Source: Tubulanus polymorphus
Taxonomy: Eukaryota > Nemertea > Palaeonemertea > Tubulaniformes > Tubulanidae
Direction: 5' to 3'
Length of the DNA: 64,000 nt
Assembly: GCF_964204645.1 (NCBI RefSeq)
Contig: NC_134033.1
Coordinates: forward strand, 6,980,231 to 7,044,230
Translations under genes and position numbers: made by a program
The notes under the pieces: generated by a model
Told to the model about the DNA's origin: nothing
The model's input: only the letters and a program-made list of their open reading frames with translations
The model's database searches: none
Shown: one piece after another, positions 34,379 to 46,527 of the stretch
How the letters are laid out: each line of letters opens with the position of its first letter
Position numbering within the stretch: the first letter of the stretch is position 1

Positions 34379-34528
34379 CTACAAGAATATGCTCATTTTC
34401 AGAAATACAAGTGACCAGGAAATGATATAATATTGACTTATTTCGACATTTCACATCAATCTGGAGAATTTAGTGAATGTATGTGAAAGTATTAACGTAA
34501 TCCATAAAATCAAAATTTGTGATTTTAC

Positions 34529-34621
34529 CCGTTTCAATCGTTCCGGTGAGAACTCAAGGCCGACTGTAAAAAGTATGAAAAACACGCCAAACTCGCCGAT
34601 TGTTTCAACTTGTACTGTAGA
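34529..34621 (-). CDS. tmco3: TMCO3-like gene, exon 6 (antiporter helix)
   Basis: 31 codons, phase 0, acceptor TTTAATAG and donor CGG/GTAAAA. It encodes [20 protein letters not shown] followed by EFSPERLKR, a strongly conserved stretch of the TMCO3/KefB antiporter core (GLEFSP). It joins exon 5 across the Polinton-bearing intron without loss of frame. Confidence 0.88.
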
Positions 34622-35145
34622 CTATTAAAGAATATATAAAAATTCGTTACATGTACATAAAACATAAGTTGTGTAAACAGCCGGAGAACAGATTCTGAAA
34701 CCGATAATCTCGAAAACCAACACAATCATAAAACATATCACGACCTACAAGTTTGCAATCGAATGTGGTGAAAATGGATTTGTTATGATGTAAATGGAAA
34801 TAACGCTGCGAAGCAGCGATAATGGATTTTCTGCAAAGCTTTACCATGCTATTTAGGTGGACGGGAAACATAGAAAATCTAAATACATACATCGCATTGA
34901 CAGATTCGAACCTAATATGCAACCTCAGTGTAAAGGTGCTGTAGAAGCAATAGTTATAGGATTTTATGTGTATGGGAAAAGATAGTGTGTGTGCAGTGTG
35001 CACGATAGCACACACTAGATGTATGGTTGGTGCGCACACTAAATGCAAATGGCTCGGATCACAAGGAGGGAGTATGTTGAAACGATAGAAAGATAGAACG
35101 TTATTTAGTAACTATATTTAAAATGTAAGGACCAATAAGGCTTGT
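34622..35145. other. TMCO3 intron 5, exon 6-proximal part
   Basis: Contains GCTGCGAAGCAGCGATAATG followed by GATTTTCTGCAAAG at about 34,802-34,845, a relative of the boundary motif next to the RT fragments, and TGTGTGCAGTGTGCAC-type repeats near 34,990. No gene. Confidence 0.45.
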
Positions 35146-35311
35146 AGTACTTACAAAATCAGGGTTTCAGGCCAGAGGGCGAGAGAGCGACTCATCACCA
35201 CTTTTATTTTTATTTTATTATAAACGGGAAACAGAAAAGTATTCTTAGCGTCCATAAATAACAAAATACAATACGAAAAACAATAAACAAAAAAACAATA
35301 CGAAATAAAAC

Positions 35312-36065
35312 AAGAGCCCCAAGGGGCACTATGGTCAACCTGTCAGATTCTCATAAAATGGAAAATTATGCATTCTGTGGGTTAAATTTGTCCAAATACA
35401 CGGCACAACTCATAGACTAGTCAATCCCAGGCTAATAATTTACACAATTCAATCGTGTTTTCAAAAGTAGCACAGATAGCGACTGGAGCTGGCAGGAACA
35501 AATACCTCAGATAGATCTATTCCCTAGGTCTTATTGATTTGAATGCGGAATATAATTGAATTTTCTGGAATTTGCTCAACAAAACAAAATTGAATTGGAT
35601 TTGCTGTTTTATCTTGTTCAATAAAGTAAAATTGAATTGGATTTGATATTTTTTGCAGAATAAAATTTGATTGAATTTGCAGTTTGACCACTTGGCTAAT
35701 TAGCATATCAAGGTCATCCATCTGATTTGAGAAAAAGCTTTTTTTCCCGGACTTTGCACAATTGTCAATGATATTTTCTGTAGTGCAAATAGAAATATTC
35801 CTCCCAAAAACCAAATTAACTAAAGATTTCGCAGAAATTAATATTGAAATACAATTTTAGATCTTAAAATAAAACCCGGAAGTAAAATGGTAGACGATAC
35901 CGCGGGTTCACGTAAACACCTGCTGATCTCTGCGGCTAAGCCAATCATAGAGGAGTCTTTGCTTTCTGATTTGCTTTTTAAAACCGATATTTTTGCGATC
36001 AGATTTTCGCAAAAAAGCTCATATAAATTTTAACGAAGCCCTCTTTCAAAAATTCAGGTTCATAG
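35312..36065. mobile_element. Insertion in beta1: repeat starting CAAGAGCCCCAAGGGGCACT
   Basis: Replaces gene C and the hairpin motif. Shares its start and several internal blocks (AAAATTGAATTGGATTTG, GGCTAATTAGCATAT..AAGGTCATC) with 53,248-53,640. Non-coding. Superfamily unknown. Confidence 0.55.
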
Positions 36066-36314
36066 GGGTTGGAGAACCAATCAAAATCAGTACAATTACA
36101 AATCCAGTTGAATAATAAAAATATTTGTCTCATGATTTAGAAGGAGTAGAAATAACATTTTCATCTTAATTAACAACATTTTCATAATTTTTTTTTCCTT
36201 TTTTAGCTTTTTATATTATTTTGATTTAATTCCTAATTGCCGAGACCATTCAATTTGATTCTGTGTTCTCGATTTTTTCTTCACAGTTAATTCTTGCACC
36301 TCTTCCACTTTGCT
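36066..36314 (-). pseudogene. Polinton protein B, beta1 copy
   Basis: MSKVEEVQELTVKKKSRTQN then QIEWSRQLGIKSK overlaps the end of A in another frame, as in beta2. The membrane helix is lost or shifted. Confidence 0.5.
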
Positions 36315-36830
36315 CATTTATTTTAGAGAAATTGTTATTATCAATGTTTGAAAATGTTATAACTCCAGTTGATACTAATTTCATAAATCCACCTAATTGA
36401 AATGATAAATATCCAATCCATTTATTTGATTCAGTCAAAACTAAATAAATTTTTTTTTAAATCGGAATATAATTTATTTTCATCTTCAATTGGTAGCATG
36501 GAATTAAATATTTTAGAATAACCTTTTACCACATTTTCTGATATATCGTCACTAATTCTAGCAATTCTCGCAATTTCATGAATCTTTTAAATAATTTGAT
36601 AATTTGATCAGATTTCATTATATCTAATTCATTATAAGTTAAATTTTTGCATTTTCCAGGTGCAATTAATATTTCTAATTGATGTTTACTATAAAGATTA
36701 AATAGAAATTATTATTTGTTGTAATATCATTTAAAGCACCATTATCTTAAGTTAATTTTGTTTCCGTTATTCCTAAATCATCCAAAGTTTTTCAATTGGA
36801 ACATCGCTATTTTAAGATTTCATATTCTTT
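36250..36830 (-). pseudogene. Polinton protein A, beta1 copy
   Basis: The C-terminal 62 codons are open (MTESNKWIGYLSFQLGGFMK, LVSTGVITFSNI). Upstream, frameshifts and stops, but VVKGYSKIFNSMLPIEDENK and ARIARISDDISE are readable. Confidence 0.65.
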
Positions 36831-36839
36831 TCACCTCCC

Positions 36840-37050
36840 TTTTATATAGCAAAAGATTAGTTGTAATAACTAAAATTTAACTAGGATGTGACAAAAATTG
36901 TACTAGATAAACAAGCTAGTTGAATTATTATTGTTTTTATTCATTACTTGTTATTATAAGTATTACTTGTATTTATTCAATGAGAATGTGGCTAAAAATG
37001 TACTAGATTAACAAGCGAGTTGAGTTTAAATAAATTCATATTTAAATGGG
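36840..37050 (-). promoter_or_regulatory. Upstream region of gene A, beta1
   Basis: Contains ACTAGATTAACAAGCGAGTT and ACTAGATAAACAAGCTAGTT in tandem, matching the beta2 repeats. Lies between the ATPase stop and gene A. Confidence 0.35.
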
Positions 37051-37640
37051 TGTTGTAATCGACATACCAATTTTGATCTTTTGTTGTTTTTTAATTCATC
37101 CATATATTCATTTGGTAAATCATGTGGAATAATATCATTTTCCTTAAGTGCATTTGTCATTGATTTTCTATCTTTAATATAGAATTTTACTAAAAATTTA
37201 TGTTGTCTCTATAATCTTTAACAATTGAATTATACTCTTGATTCAAAACCAATCTTGTTATCCAAAAATGTCTATCAGAAAAAGCTAAATAACATAATTC
37301 CGTACCTCTAATTTTTGAATCATGTAAATTTGCACAATCATCGATAATAAATAATGTATTTGTTCCTTAATAAATATCAATTGCTATTATAATGCAATTA
37401 TCTAAATTATCTAACTTTAACTGTTTTAGGATCTAATACAATAAATTTATTATTTCTAGTAATATTTTTTATTATCAGTTAGATTAAATATATATGTTAG
37501 ACAAAATGATACTATATTATCAAAATAGTTTTTTATAAATTGTTTCTAAAAAATTCAAAATAAGATGTTTTTCCACAATTTGTTACATCAGAAATTAACA
37601 TATTATGAGGTTCAAATATAAACAATTCCATATTCATTTA
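37050..37640 (-). pseudogene. Polinton packaging ATPase (FtsK/HerA type)
   Basis: DNA-packaging motor protein of Polintons and related viruses. MLISDVTNCGKTSYF is the Walker A loop (about 37,600); TLFIIDDCANLHDSKI is Walker B (about 37,350); LAFSDRHFWITRLVLNQEY is the arginine-bearing region; the C-terminus is KDRKSMTNALKENDIIPHDL ending RLQHPFKYEFI. Several stops and frameshifts lie between. It sits between integrase and gene A; in beta3 this gene is deleted. Confidence 0.75.
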
Positions 37641-37644
37641 TTTA

Positions 37645-38660
37645 TTTTTAATTCTAATTGATAATATCCATTCATTAAATTCATCTGGCCATCCAACCCA
37701 TTTTACTAAAGAATTTTTTTTCTTTTAACAGTATTTGTTTTAATTACTTTTTCAATTTCATATTCTTGTTCTAGTTTTTCAGTAGTTAAACTTAATTGTT
37801 CATCATAAAATACCCATCAACTTTGTCACCATCTACATCCTCTTAATTAGTAGACATATGCTTTTGTTGTTAATCCTTTTTTATTTTATATATTCTCTAG
37901 TAAAATTACGATCATATCATTTATAAAATATCTTTTTATACTTTGATATTCTAACATTTTGACCAACTTTATATTTAGTTTCACCAAAAACATCTACAAG
38001 AAATGCACCACATAAATTATTCCAAACAATTTCAGCATTTTCAGGTTTTCTAGCAACAATAGGTTTCTATCCAATAGATGAATGATTAATTATTATATCT
38101 TTCTATTAATTTTGGTAAAATATCAATCCATTTAAAAGTATCATTTGCTAAAAATATTTCCACATTCTTGTTCTTAATGTTCTAATAAATCGTTCAACAA
38201 CTGCTGCTTTTTTATCCGATTTTGAGTCCATGAACTAATGAATGATGAAATTCTTTCACGTCATCAAATTTTTTTCTGGTTTCACTTTACCTGAAAGAAT
38301 ATTTCTTTAAAATGTTGATGTTTGTACAGCATCATTTCTGGGTAGTGGGAAACTCCATACATAACGACTAAAAATTTTTAATCATATTCGATATCCACCA
38401 ATAAGCATTATTATCTTTTTAAAGATTTTTCATATCAATCAAATCTCCCTGCCATTGTTGATCTACATAACTTACCATAGTCATAGATTTTGATATTATC
38501 TTACAATTCCTTTATGTGTTGTGTATGTTGGTTTTTCTAACATAAATTCATTTATATCTTTATATTGAACTGAATTTTGCGGGATTATCTTATTTCATTT
38601 ATCTTGTTTTACTTCACGCCATATAATTTTTACAGAAAGATAGGCAACTAAATAAATTAA
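37645..38660 (-). pseudogene. Polinton integrase with chromodomain, beta1 copy
   Basis: Upstream WR.VKQDK and QQWQGDLIDMKN survive, the middle is scrambled, and the C-terminus shows IWNNLCGAFLVDVFG with KVGQNVR. It ends in a chromodomain-like KKILXKWVGWPDEFNEWIL at about 37,680. Non-functional. Confidence 0.65.
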
Positions 38661-39479
38661 AACACCTTTAATAGATCTTCTAGGAAAGGTAATATTTTCA
38701 TTTATCATTTCATCACTTGCATTGATAGTTTCAGTTTTAAATTTATCTATATCGTCATATGATAATGAAAATCCCTGATTATATCGAGTTTGAATTGTGT
38801 TAGCAATATTTTCATTAGTTATTGTATTTCATTCTAAACACGTATTTGATTATTATTTATAACCCACATCTTTAATTACACTAAATAATAAAATTTCATT
38901 CACAGGGGCAAAAGTTATTTCAAATATAATATCTTCTTGAATTGCATATTTATATAAAGGTGCATTATTAGTCATTAATTCAAAATCTAATGGAATTTTA
39001 TATTTACTACCATAGAGCGTTTTAATCAAATTATCCACGGTATTAGTTACTATTGCGTTATTAGCTTTTGATCTCAAATTATTTTGGTTTTCTCTTTGAA
39101 TTCCTTGAAATATCATACTTTTTTCTATTTTCTTTACTTAACCATCAATCTTTATAATGTGCAAATAAATTATAATCAGCTAATGTCAAAAAACAGTTTC
39201 TGGGCCAATTTTAATAGTTGATTTTTGTATCAAATATCTACCAACATTATCTACAACATAATTATTATTATTACCAGTTAATTCTATATCAGCTGATATA
39301 TAAATACTATCTGAAACATAAAAATTATTTTGATTTAATCTCGGAATTCTAACTTATAGAGTCTCATTTGGATTGATATTTGAAGGATTATGAGTAATTA
39401 TATGATGATTACGTTCTGCTTTAATTGCCTTAGATATTCTAGAATTAATTGAAGGATCAAAACATATTCCATTCACCAT
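38661..39479 (-). pseudogene. Candidate major capsid gene, beta1 copy
   Basis: Start at or near 39,479 (INSRISKAIKAERNHHIITH, NPSNINPNETL), stop, then further parts; the open 87-codon piece at 38,853-39,116 has YKIPLDFELMTNNAPLYKYA and IIFEITFAPVNEILLFS. The 3' quarter is deleted into the integrase. See 59,585-60,774 for the family argument. Confidence 0.5.
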
Positions 39480-39504
39480 TCATTAAGAAAAAAGATTTCT
39501 TTAA

Positions 39505-40455
39505 TTATGTTTTATCCTATTCACGCATCCAAAAATAATTGCACTTACAACTGTTCTTAAAAATAATGTTATATGTTCTGCAGCAAAACTAATAATACTT
39601 CCAACAGATTTTAATACAAAACTAACGATCGATACTATAACTCCAGGTAAAGCTGCAGCAGATTTTTAGATAGTTCCCATAAATATTTTGCTAATTTTTT
39701 CTAACCATCTAAAACTTCATCTTGTATTGAATTATTATTATTCAGTTTTTTATCTGGTTTATGAGGACTTTTTAGGCTAAACAAAAATGATACCTTGTTT
39801 CTCCGCAGCGGCCGGGTCATTTTTGTAAAATATGATAAAATTTGTAAACAGTTCATTTCTATAGCGGCCGGTTCTGTTATGGTAAAATTGATCACGATTT
39901 TAAAAAAAAGTAATGTATAAGGTAGATAGGCGGCCGGCCGGGTCAACATTTAAGCTCAGCAGAGCGGAGAAACAAGGTATCAATTTTTTTTAGCCTTAGA
40001 TCTAGATTTTAATGAATTTGATATAGATAAACCATTGTTGTAAATACCATAGTTATTGCTGTTAAAATTGAAAGAATTGTTATACCTTCTAATTCAAATA
40101 ATGATTTCATTCTATCTTTCAATGTTAATTCGGAATTTGCTTTAAATCTAAATCTTTTAATTTGATTAGCACCTGATAATAAATCATTTTTAAAACAATT
40201 TTCTTTAATATAATCAATTTCTTCTTCTGAACGTTATTCTTTTTCTTTATATTCTATTTCATCAATTACTTGACGATCCAAATCAGATCTTAATTAATCT
40301 AATTCTTTATTTAATTTAAAAAATTTATCTTGTAAAGTCATAATTTTTTCATCTCTTTCAAATTTCATCTCAGAAACTTTAAGAGCTTAACTTCTAATAC
40401 TTATCATTTCTCTAATTGCTTCACCAGAAAGTGATTTATTTAGATCAAGATCTAA
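39505..40455 (-). pseudogene. Polinton protein D, beta1 copy, with MITE inside
   Basis: Homologue of 60,795-62,249: the coiled coil (about 40,100-40,450, LQDKFFKLNKELD..), the membrane part TILSILTAITMVFTTMVYL-like, and VLDG..KISKIFMGTI..AAALPGVIVSIVSF (39,600-39,710). It is cut by the MITE at 39,775-39,995 and by frameshifts. Confidence 0.6.
39775..39995. mobile_element. 221-bp MITE with TTA target duplication (PIF/Harbinger-like)
   Basis: The terminal inverted repeat of about 32 bases includes ATACCTTGTTTCTCCGC on the left and GCGGAGAAACAAGGTAT on the right. TTA is present on both sides (39,772-39,774 and 39,996-39,998), typical of PIF/Harbinger. The ORF across it is not a gene. Confidence 0.75.
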
Positions 40456-41399
40456 AATATGACGGTGAGAAAGGTTCATCCATTTGGAAGAAATCACGAC
40501 CAGAAAGAAACTGTCCATGATGGGTTTCTGTGTAATTGTTTCTGTTTCATTCACCGAACTCGCTGTCAACAAGGTATATTTCTAAAAGGAAATATACTGC
40601 GACAGGTGGTTTTGCAAAGTCATTAAAAATCAAGATCCTATTGTATCTAAGGATACAATTATTCCGATTTTGGAGAGAGAGAAGTCATAAAGAATGAATA
40701 AATTAATGAAGATTACAAAATCGGAAGTAACAAACGAACAGTTTAAAAGCGGAAGCACCCGTCGCGATAAAATGAAGATTTAAATATTACAAAATCATTA
40801 TGAAAAACGAAATGAAAAGAAACAAATGCTACCGTTGATAGTATTCACGTACAAATTGTAGAATGAGAATAGAAAATTTAATTGAATACAAGTTCCGAGA
40901 AGAGCAAAGAGATTTAGACAATCAATTCGGCGGCTTGAAATAAAGAAACTGCTTAAAAAATGAATAAACTCGAATGCAAGATCCTTGCTTCCGAATAATT
41001 TGTTAATTACAAGGGTAGACCTAAGGTTCATATAAATCTATATTTTTGAATTTAGAAATCAGGGGATCTAAAAATAGTATTCATCATTACGGGACGTCGA
41101 TTCAGAAATTAATTTTTCAGGGAAGAGCCGATCAGCCTTCCAGAAAGGGAATGCGCATCATCCGTGAGTGTCGCAAAAAATTATCTCATTGCTAATTAAA
41201 GTTGAAAAATAACATGTACGTTGTTTTCTGAATACTAAAAGATTCTTGATTTTATTTGTGTTCTGTCTACTTAATTGCGGAAATCCGATGTATTTGCAGT
41301 ACTGGGAACAATAAAGTATTGAATAAAGTAACAATTAAGTATATTTGATGAGTATCAATAAAGTATATTTGAACTTGAATTTGAGCCCACTAGGTGGTG

Positions 41400-41580
41400 G
41401 TATTGGAAGACACCAGGTGGTTCGATCAACTTAATATGCTCCAGCGCCGTGGCGCTGTCGCAAAAAGGCGATTCTCGATATAAATAGTAATGGGTTTTCC
41501 CCGCGGGATACCCGCTTTGGGAAAGGCACCTGAATCGATGCTACGAGTTCGAATCCCAATATTTAGACGTAATTTATTAT
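41400..41580 (+). repeat. tRNA-like (SINE-like) stretch
   Basis: A B-box-like GAGTTCGAATCCC at about 41,545 lies downstream of GGCGCTGTCGC. No complete cloverleaf could be drawn. Tentative. Confidence 0.25.
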
Positions 41581-42551
41581 TCTTTGAAATAAATTCTTAG
41601 AATTTCTATTTATGATAGGATGTGCAGGTTTTGATTTGGTAATGATGTTAATAAAAGTTAACCTCTTAAGGTATTGTTTTCTATCTATTATTTGTGACGG
41701 ATTAGTTTCGATGCTCCTCACAACCCGCCCCATCACGTGTCACTTATTCACGGACACGCGGATTGTATCATTTGTAATAGGCCTACCACATGAAAGAGTC
41801 CATGGCCTACCGTAGAATAGTAGGGCCTACCGATCACGCTATGTGCGATGAAAGTAGTGTTTGAATAAAACAAATTTTTAATGAAATAAACATTATTTAT
41901 CATAATTAATCAATAGATCAGGTGCCGCCTAAATAATTGTTTGTTTCGTGAAATTTGTACAAAACTTTGCGACTTCGTCATGTCTTGTGACCCTGAAAAT
42001 ACTAGAAGAATCATCGGTAAGCTTATAAAACGGCGAGGTCAACATAGTAACAACAACTTCGGGGACTGAAAAAAAAAACTCGAAAGAATTATTTCTTATA
42101 CTGATGAGTTATACTGATGGGGAGTAGCGACCGTCATTGACACCGGTTATTTATCCATTCACTATCAAATGTGACGAGCCCAATAAATGATTGCGCATAT
42201 ATTCGGCCTCTCAGCATTTAGCACAGCAGTTCCGAGAAGTGTTAAGACCGATCAGCGCGCTTGCTATCTAAAACCGGTGCTAGTACGATCAATATCTACA
42301 GGTATATACGTGTTCAGTATTACACAGCGAGTACCAGTATGTTGATCGAGCGTCGTCGTAGCAACGCGCTATACAGCGGCTTGAACTAGCGAGTAACGTT
42401 AATTATCTTTTAACCAAATTAGAGCACTTATAACCATCGGAATCAAATATAAACCAAGCTGCACCATCTACATCAAGTAGAGATTACCTGTGTGAAATTA
42501 CAGAATTGTCGGTCCACACAAACAGCTTAAATCGTGTCATAAAGAAACATC

Positions 42552-42555
<4 letters not shown>

Positions 42556-42601
<46 letters not shown>

Positions 42602-42602
42602 T
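42556..42602. repeat. (CAGA)n microsatellite
   Basis: About eleven perfect CAGA/GACA units. Confidence 0.9.
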
Positions 42603-43227
42603 ATGACGACGATGCCATAGATGGGTTCGTCTGACGACGAAACCCATCAAAATGAAATGAAACAATATCATATCTCGTTACTATGGACATGTGTTTCCAT
42701 GGAAGTCTATGTAACTGTAACTGTAGCTGTTTGTTGTACCGAAGAAGGCTAAATGGCCGAAATATCTACAACTTAAGATAATATAACAAGATATCTCAAT
42801 TGGTCAGTTTCTGACCATCATGGTGTCACCATTGTGGTCTATAGCTCAAATGAAACATGTGGAACCGACGAAGGGGCCCAAAAGCGTAAGTCATTTCCTG
42901 AGTTATATGTGATCCAAAAAAAGCTGGAAACGGCAGTCTCTGGAAAAGGCAGTCTCTCAATTGGGTGAAACCAAATCGGACAGGACAATTAAAATTTGGG
43001 AAGGCCACGTACAGGCATTGGTCTTTCTACGAAGCCAACGCGGTGCGCGTATTATTATGAAATTTTTTTTCACCATGTACCACATGAAGTAGGTCTACCG
43101 TAATAAGCATTGTTGTAAGCACTTGAAACACCCATTAACGACTTGAAACTGTCAGATCAAACATCATACCGCATCCCCGCAAAGAGGGGTAGTTCAGCAA
43201 ACCGGGGTTTGCATTGGCCTCTCTACA

Positions 43228-43846
43228 CACAGGCACTTGAATATGGGCTTTGATAATGGATAAATATTTGATAATTTACCAGCGATACGTTGTTCCTACT
43301 GCGATAGATCCGCCATGTATTATAGTAAATTTACCCATTATGCAACGCGCGCCGGTCGTTTAGCTATACTATACAGAAAGGCTGGAAACGCTCCTATCTC
43401 CGTAATGCTTAAATCTACCCGCAGTTATCGGGACAGCGGTGACGCCACAGCAATCCCGAAGAGGCATCGCGAATTTTCAAAAATCAATTTTGTTGCCATT
43501 TAAAATCTTTAATGGAGCTAAAACAGTGTCAATGTTTCCAAAAAAATCATCTACAATTGAAATTATGGGCGCTCCTTATATTTCAGGATTAAAATTGACA
43601 CTAAGGACGTACTTCGCCAATCATCGGCAGTGTTCGGCTGTCCCGATAACTGCGGGGAGATTTAAGCATCACGGAGATAGGAGCGTTTCCAGCCTTTCTG
43701 TATAGTATAGCTAAACGACCGGCGCGCGTTGCATCATGGGTAAATTTATTATAAAACATGGCGGATCTATCGCATTAGGAACAACGTATCGCTGGTAAAT
43801 TATCAAATATTTATCCATTATCAAAGCCCATATTCAAGTGCCTGTG
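43228..43846. mobile_element. 619-bp foldback element, 7-bp target duplication
   Basis: The arms 43,228-43,437 and 43,635-43,846 are near-perfect inverted repeats starting CACAGGCACTTGAATATGGG. CTCTACA flanks both sides. A spacer of about 200 bases includes no conserved ORF. The length of the duplication and CAC/CAG end suggest a hAT-type MITE. Confidence 0.75.
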
Positions 43847-45450
43847 CTCTACACTACCCCGCCAGTACGGGTAGCCGAGCAAACCTTCTTTATCGGTGCA
43901 GTGGGTAGATATTTTCAACTGACTTTCTTCTTCTAAGACATCACCAACACCGCTGCGTCACGATGTGATGTACAAGGGACTCCCAATTTGTAATGTATAT
44001 GATGTACAAACTGACTTTAGACCGTTTAATATCGGCGACAACAAGATAACACCGACGCTGACATTTTCTGACGCTAAGTAGAATAACCGCTAATGCGGCC
44101 TAATGGAATGGACCAATTCAATTCAATATAAAAAACGCGTACCGGTACAATAGATAAATAAACCCTGTTGAATTTTCGTAGTATCGATATCCGCAAACAA
44201 AACAAATATTATTAGGCCTATAGAATGTTTAAAAGGAATTCTTTTTATAACTGAGTATGAATAAACTTATTTCACAAACAAGGAAGTACAGTTTGAACTT
44301 GCGAATGGTCGAACCCCAATTATTCACAGTAACCGGTGATTTGGAAATTCTCGGAGCCTTCCTTTTTCATTTATCTATGAAATGGCGTTACGAACTTCCA
44401 GATTGCACAAGTCTGCGCCATGATTGGCGATTTCTATTTCCACCGGTGCTATCTTTAAGTAATTTTAAGGTGAAAATAGGATGCACAGTGCATCCATAGA
44501 ATCTACGCGGATAAAGAGACTGTTATATTTCTATCAGAGTTTAACATTTCGTTTAAAAATTGTTAGTGGTCGAATCTGATAGATGATTTTTATTTGACGA
44601 TACTAAGTGGAAAATATGTTAAAATAATAATCAGCAGGAATACAATAGCGTTTCTGCGAAGGCAGCCAGAAACCCTTACAAATGGCACCTGCATTTATTA
44701 GTGTTGTAGGACCGGCAATTGTAAATACAGTAGCATTTCTGTGGAAGTTATTTATTAAAAAATGAAAAAAATATCGTTCATCAATCTTTCTATGATTCTT
44801 AAACCTCAACAATAGAACAACATATATTGAAATCCTAAAACTAAAAATTACTACAGTTCGTGTGCAGTGGAGAAATAAAGTACACAACATCTTGGCGCAG
44901 CGGCGCGCCGTGCTGATGTAACTGATGATGATGGTTCATCAATCACAACCAAAGCGACAAAATTTAACAATAGAAAAACTATAGTGGAGCCAGTGAAGAA
45001 AATGGAGAAGACGAAATTATATTGATTACATAAAAAACAAATGTCATGAAGTGAATACAGTATGCCTCGACAACGAGTTGTTTAAAAAAATCATTGAATA
45101 TAGTTTTCAAATTTTAACCATGCGGTGATTTGGCATTATGTATATCCTTATAGTTGAATCTGATTCATACGATGGTATTGTGCACCAGGTTTTCATTTCC
45201 TATTCTATCACCGGCAAACTGTACTCAGTTTACGTAGATTTTCCTCGTACAATTGTCCCTGGTTTAAAAGCCGTATGCGCTGATTGTAAGCAGCAAAACG
45301 TTTTGTGAAAAACGTGTTTTCTAATTTGATGAAACAAAACACATGTGGTGTGCGTTGGTGTTTAAACTCGTTAAACGGCAATAATTCCAAATCTTAAGTC
45401 TGTTTTGAATTCAAAATTATGAGGTTAAAAGCTAACGTGATTGTAATTAC
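43847..45450. other. TMCO3 intron 5, exon 5-proximal part
   Basis: Short ORFs (44,257-44,499; 44,603-44,890) show no family motif. From about 45,010 to exon 5 the sequence is duplicated at 53,937-54,499. Nothing else recognised. Confidence 0.4.
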
Positions 45451-45579
45451 CTTAAGAAAATTTGCACCCGATGGCCCGAGAATTACGCCTCCAATCACGT
45501 AGCCGAACATACATGGTAAATATATGATATTGCATATGGCGCTAACCAGAAACGACACGAATACCATTGCAATAATGTC
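45451..45579 (-). CDS. tmco3: TMCO3-like gene, exon 5 (first antiporter helices)
   Basis: 43 codons, phase 0 at both ends, acceptor TTTTACAG and donor AAG/GTAATT. It encodes hydrophobic DIIAMVFVSFLVSAICNIIY and the motif FGYVIGGVILGPSGANFLK, the G-x-x-LGPSG signature of CPA2 cation/proton antiporters. The exon and its 3' intron flank were copied to 53,937-54,499, where the copy is broken. The following intron is 10.8 kb and contains Polinton beta1. Confidence 0.88.
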
Positions 45580-45710
45580 CTGTAAAATGACGAACCATAC
45601 CGTTCTCGTTAATACATATTTCAGAACTGTTGATTTAGCGAATGATTGATTCAGAAAGTAACACAGCTATCGTATGTGCGGCAGGGTTGTTATACCACGG
45701 TGACTTATAC

Positions 45711-45899
45711 CTGAATGAGTTGATGATCTTCATGAGGAACAGTAGAATCTTTGGCCTTACTCATTACGTATTGATTATCGTGTGAATCAACTAATTTCAT
45801 ACTTATTTCATTTGGCCTCTGTCTTGTAAGATTTGAACCTTCTTCCCCATGACGATTAGCGGGTAGGCGAATAACTGCTTCAACTTCTCTTCCATTGCC
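45711..45899 (-). CDS. tmco3: TMCO3-like gene, exon 4 (linker before membrane domain)
   Basis: 63 codons between acceptor TTTCAATAG and donor CAG/GTATAAGT, phase 0 on both sides. The exon ends with YVMSKAKDSTVPHEDHQLIQ, a segment that in TMCO3 lies directly before the first membrane helices. Only 131 bases separate it from exon 5. Confidence 0.85.
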
Positions 45900-45990
45900 C
45901 TATTGAAAGATGATTTTTGATACAAAGATAGACGGACAGATTAAACAACTACATTTGAAACTGCTTGTTTTAATAAAATTATAACACAAC

Positions 45991-46131
45991 CTCATCGCCA
46001 GCAATCGCTTTGTCAAATATATGATCATCTAAATCGTTTTCGAGTACGTCCGCTGCTCTGGCAACATCATGCAGGAGCCCATCTACAACTCGTTCTATTT
46101 TAGAATCCGCGGTGGTATTTTCGTGATCCAG
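45991..46131 (-). CDS. tmco3: TMCO3-like gene, exon 3 (coiled coil, acceptor unclear)
   Basis: Open for 47 codons, with LLHDVARAADVLENDLDDHI near the middle, and a donor at GATGAG then GTTGTG. This is the second half of the coiled coil. I could not find an AG acceptor at the expected phase 0 start; the sequence before CTGGATCAC reads TATTTTTAC. The left part of the exon is therefore secure, but the exact start is not. A sequence error or an unusual acceptor would explain it. Confidence 0.65.
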
Positions 46132-46314
46132 TAAAAATATAACAAATTGTTATCGAAATAATTGCAAATATTAGTATCGTTTTCGTCTTTGAGTCAACTT
46201 CAATGAAGTATAACGAAGTTAGACTTCAAAGTACAATATACATAGTATTATACATATAATACACATATCGATAGACCGATTTCCAATGGTCTGTAAAAAT
46301 AGCGAATGGCTTAC

Positions 46315-46527
46315 TTGCACATCCTTTAAGCGATCACCTTCGGCCTTTATAATGTCGTTGTATTCTTGTTGTTCTTTCAGCACTGCATCGTTCAAAGCAT
46401 CGAGCCTCATTTTACTATTCTTTTTTATATTTAGAAACTCTTTGAAATTTCCGGAAAGTGCTTCTTCCAGCCAGTTCAAGGCTTCGTATATCAAATTTTC
46501 ACCGTCATTCAGTTCTTCTTCAAATAT
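46315..46527 (-). CDS. tmco3: TMCO3-like gene, exon 2 (coiled coil)
   Basis: Exactly 71 codons between an acceptor (TTTAG before ATATTTGAAG) and a donor (CAA then GTAAGC). It encodes a highly charged helix with IYEALNWLEEALSGNFKEF and ALNDAVLKEQQEYNDIIKAE, matching the lumenal coiled coil that precedes the antiporter domain in TMCO3. The upstream intron (46,528-49,409) holds the MULE-like element. The phase 0 junction with exon 1 gives KLFT then IFEEELND, the expected family order. Confidence 0.8.

Larger units (their letters stand above)
35146..40455 (-). mobile_element. Polinton beta1, decayed, in TMCO3 intron 5
   Basis: The left end begins AGTACTTACAAAATCAGGGT then TTCAGGCCAGAGGGCGAGAG. 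The six preceding bases are GCTTGT. Minus-strand genes from right to left: D, capsid candidate, integrase, ATPase, A, B. Gene C keeps only its start (ACGGGAAACAGAAAAG at about 35,225). All genes are broken. The right side ends within gene D near 40,455 with no terminus. Confidence 0.8.
40456..43227. other. TMCO3 intron 5, mostly unique
   Basis: No coding sequence supported. It contains a small palindrome GTATATTTC..GAAATATAC near 40,574, a retroelement-like tail (ATCAATAAAGTATATTTGAA near 41,350), a SINE-like stretch and a (CAGA)n microsatellite listed separately. Around 42,000-42,430 the sequence is GC-richer (TATATACG..CGTCGTCGTAGCAACGCG) but has no ORF of note. Confidence 0.4.

Noticed and set aside
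39701-39949. 82-codon ORF starting MLTRPAAYLP
   Set aside because: It crosses the Harbinger-like MITE boundary into gene D; not a gene.
44257-44890. 80- and 95-codon ORFs in TMCO3 intron 5
   Set aside because: No motif, no splice context matching the TMCO3 phases, and no repeat support.
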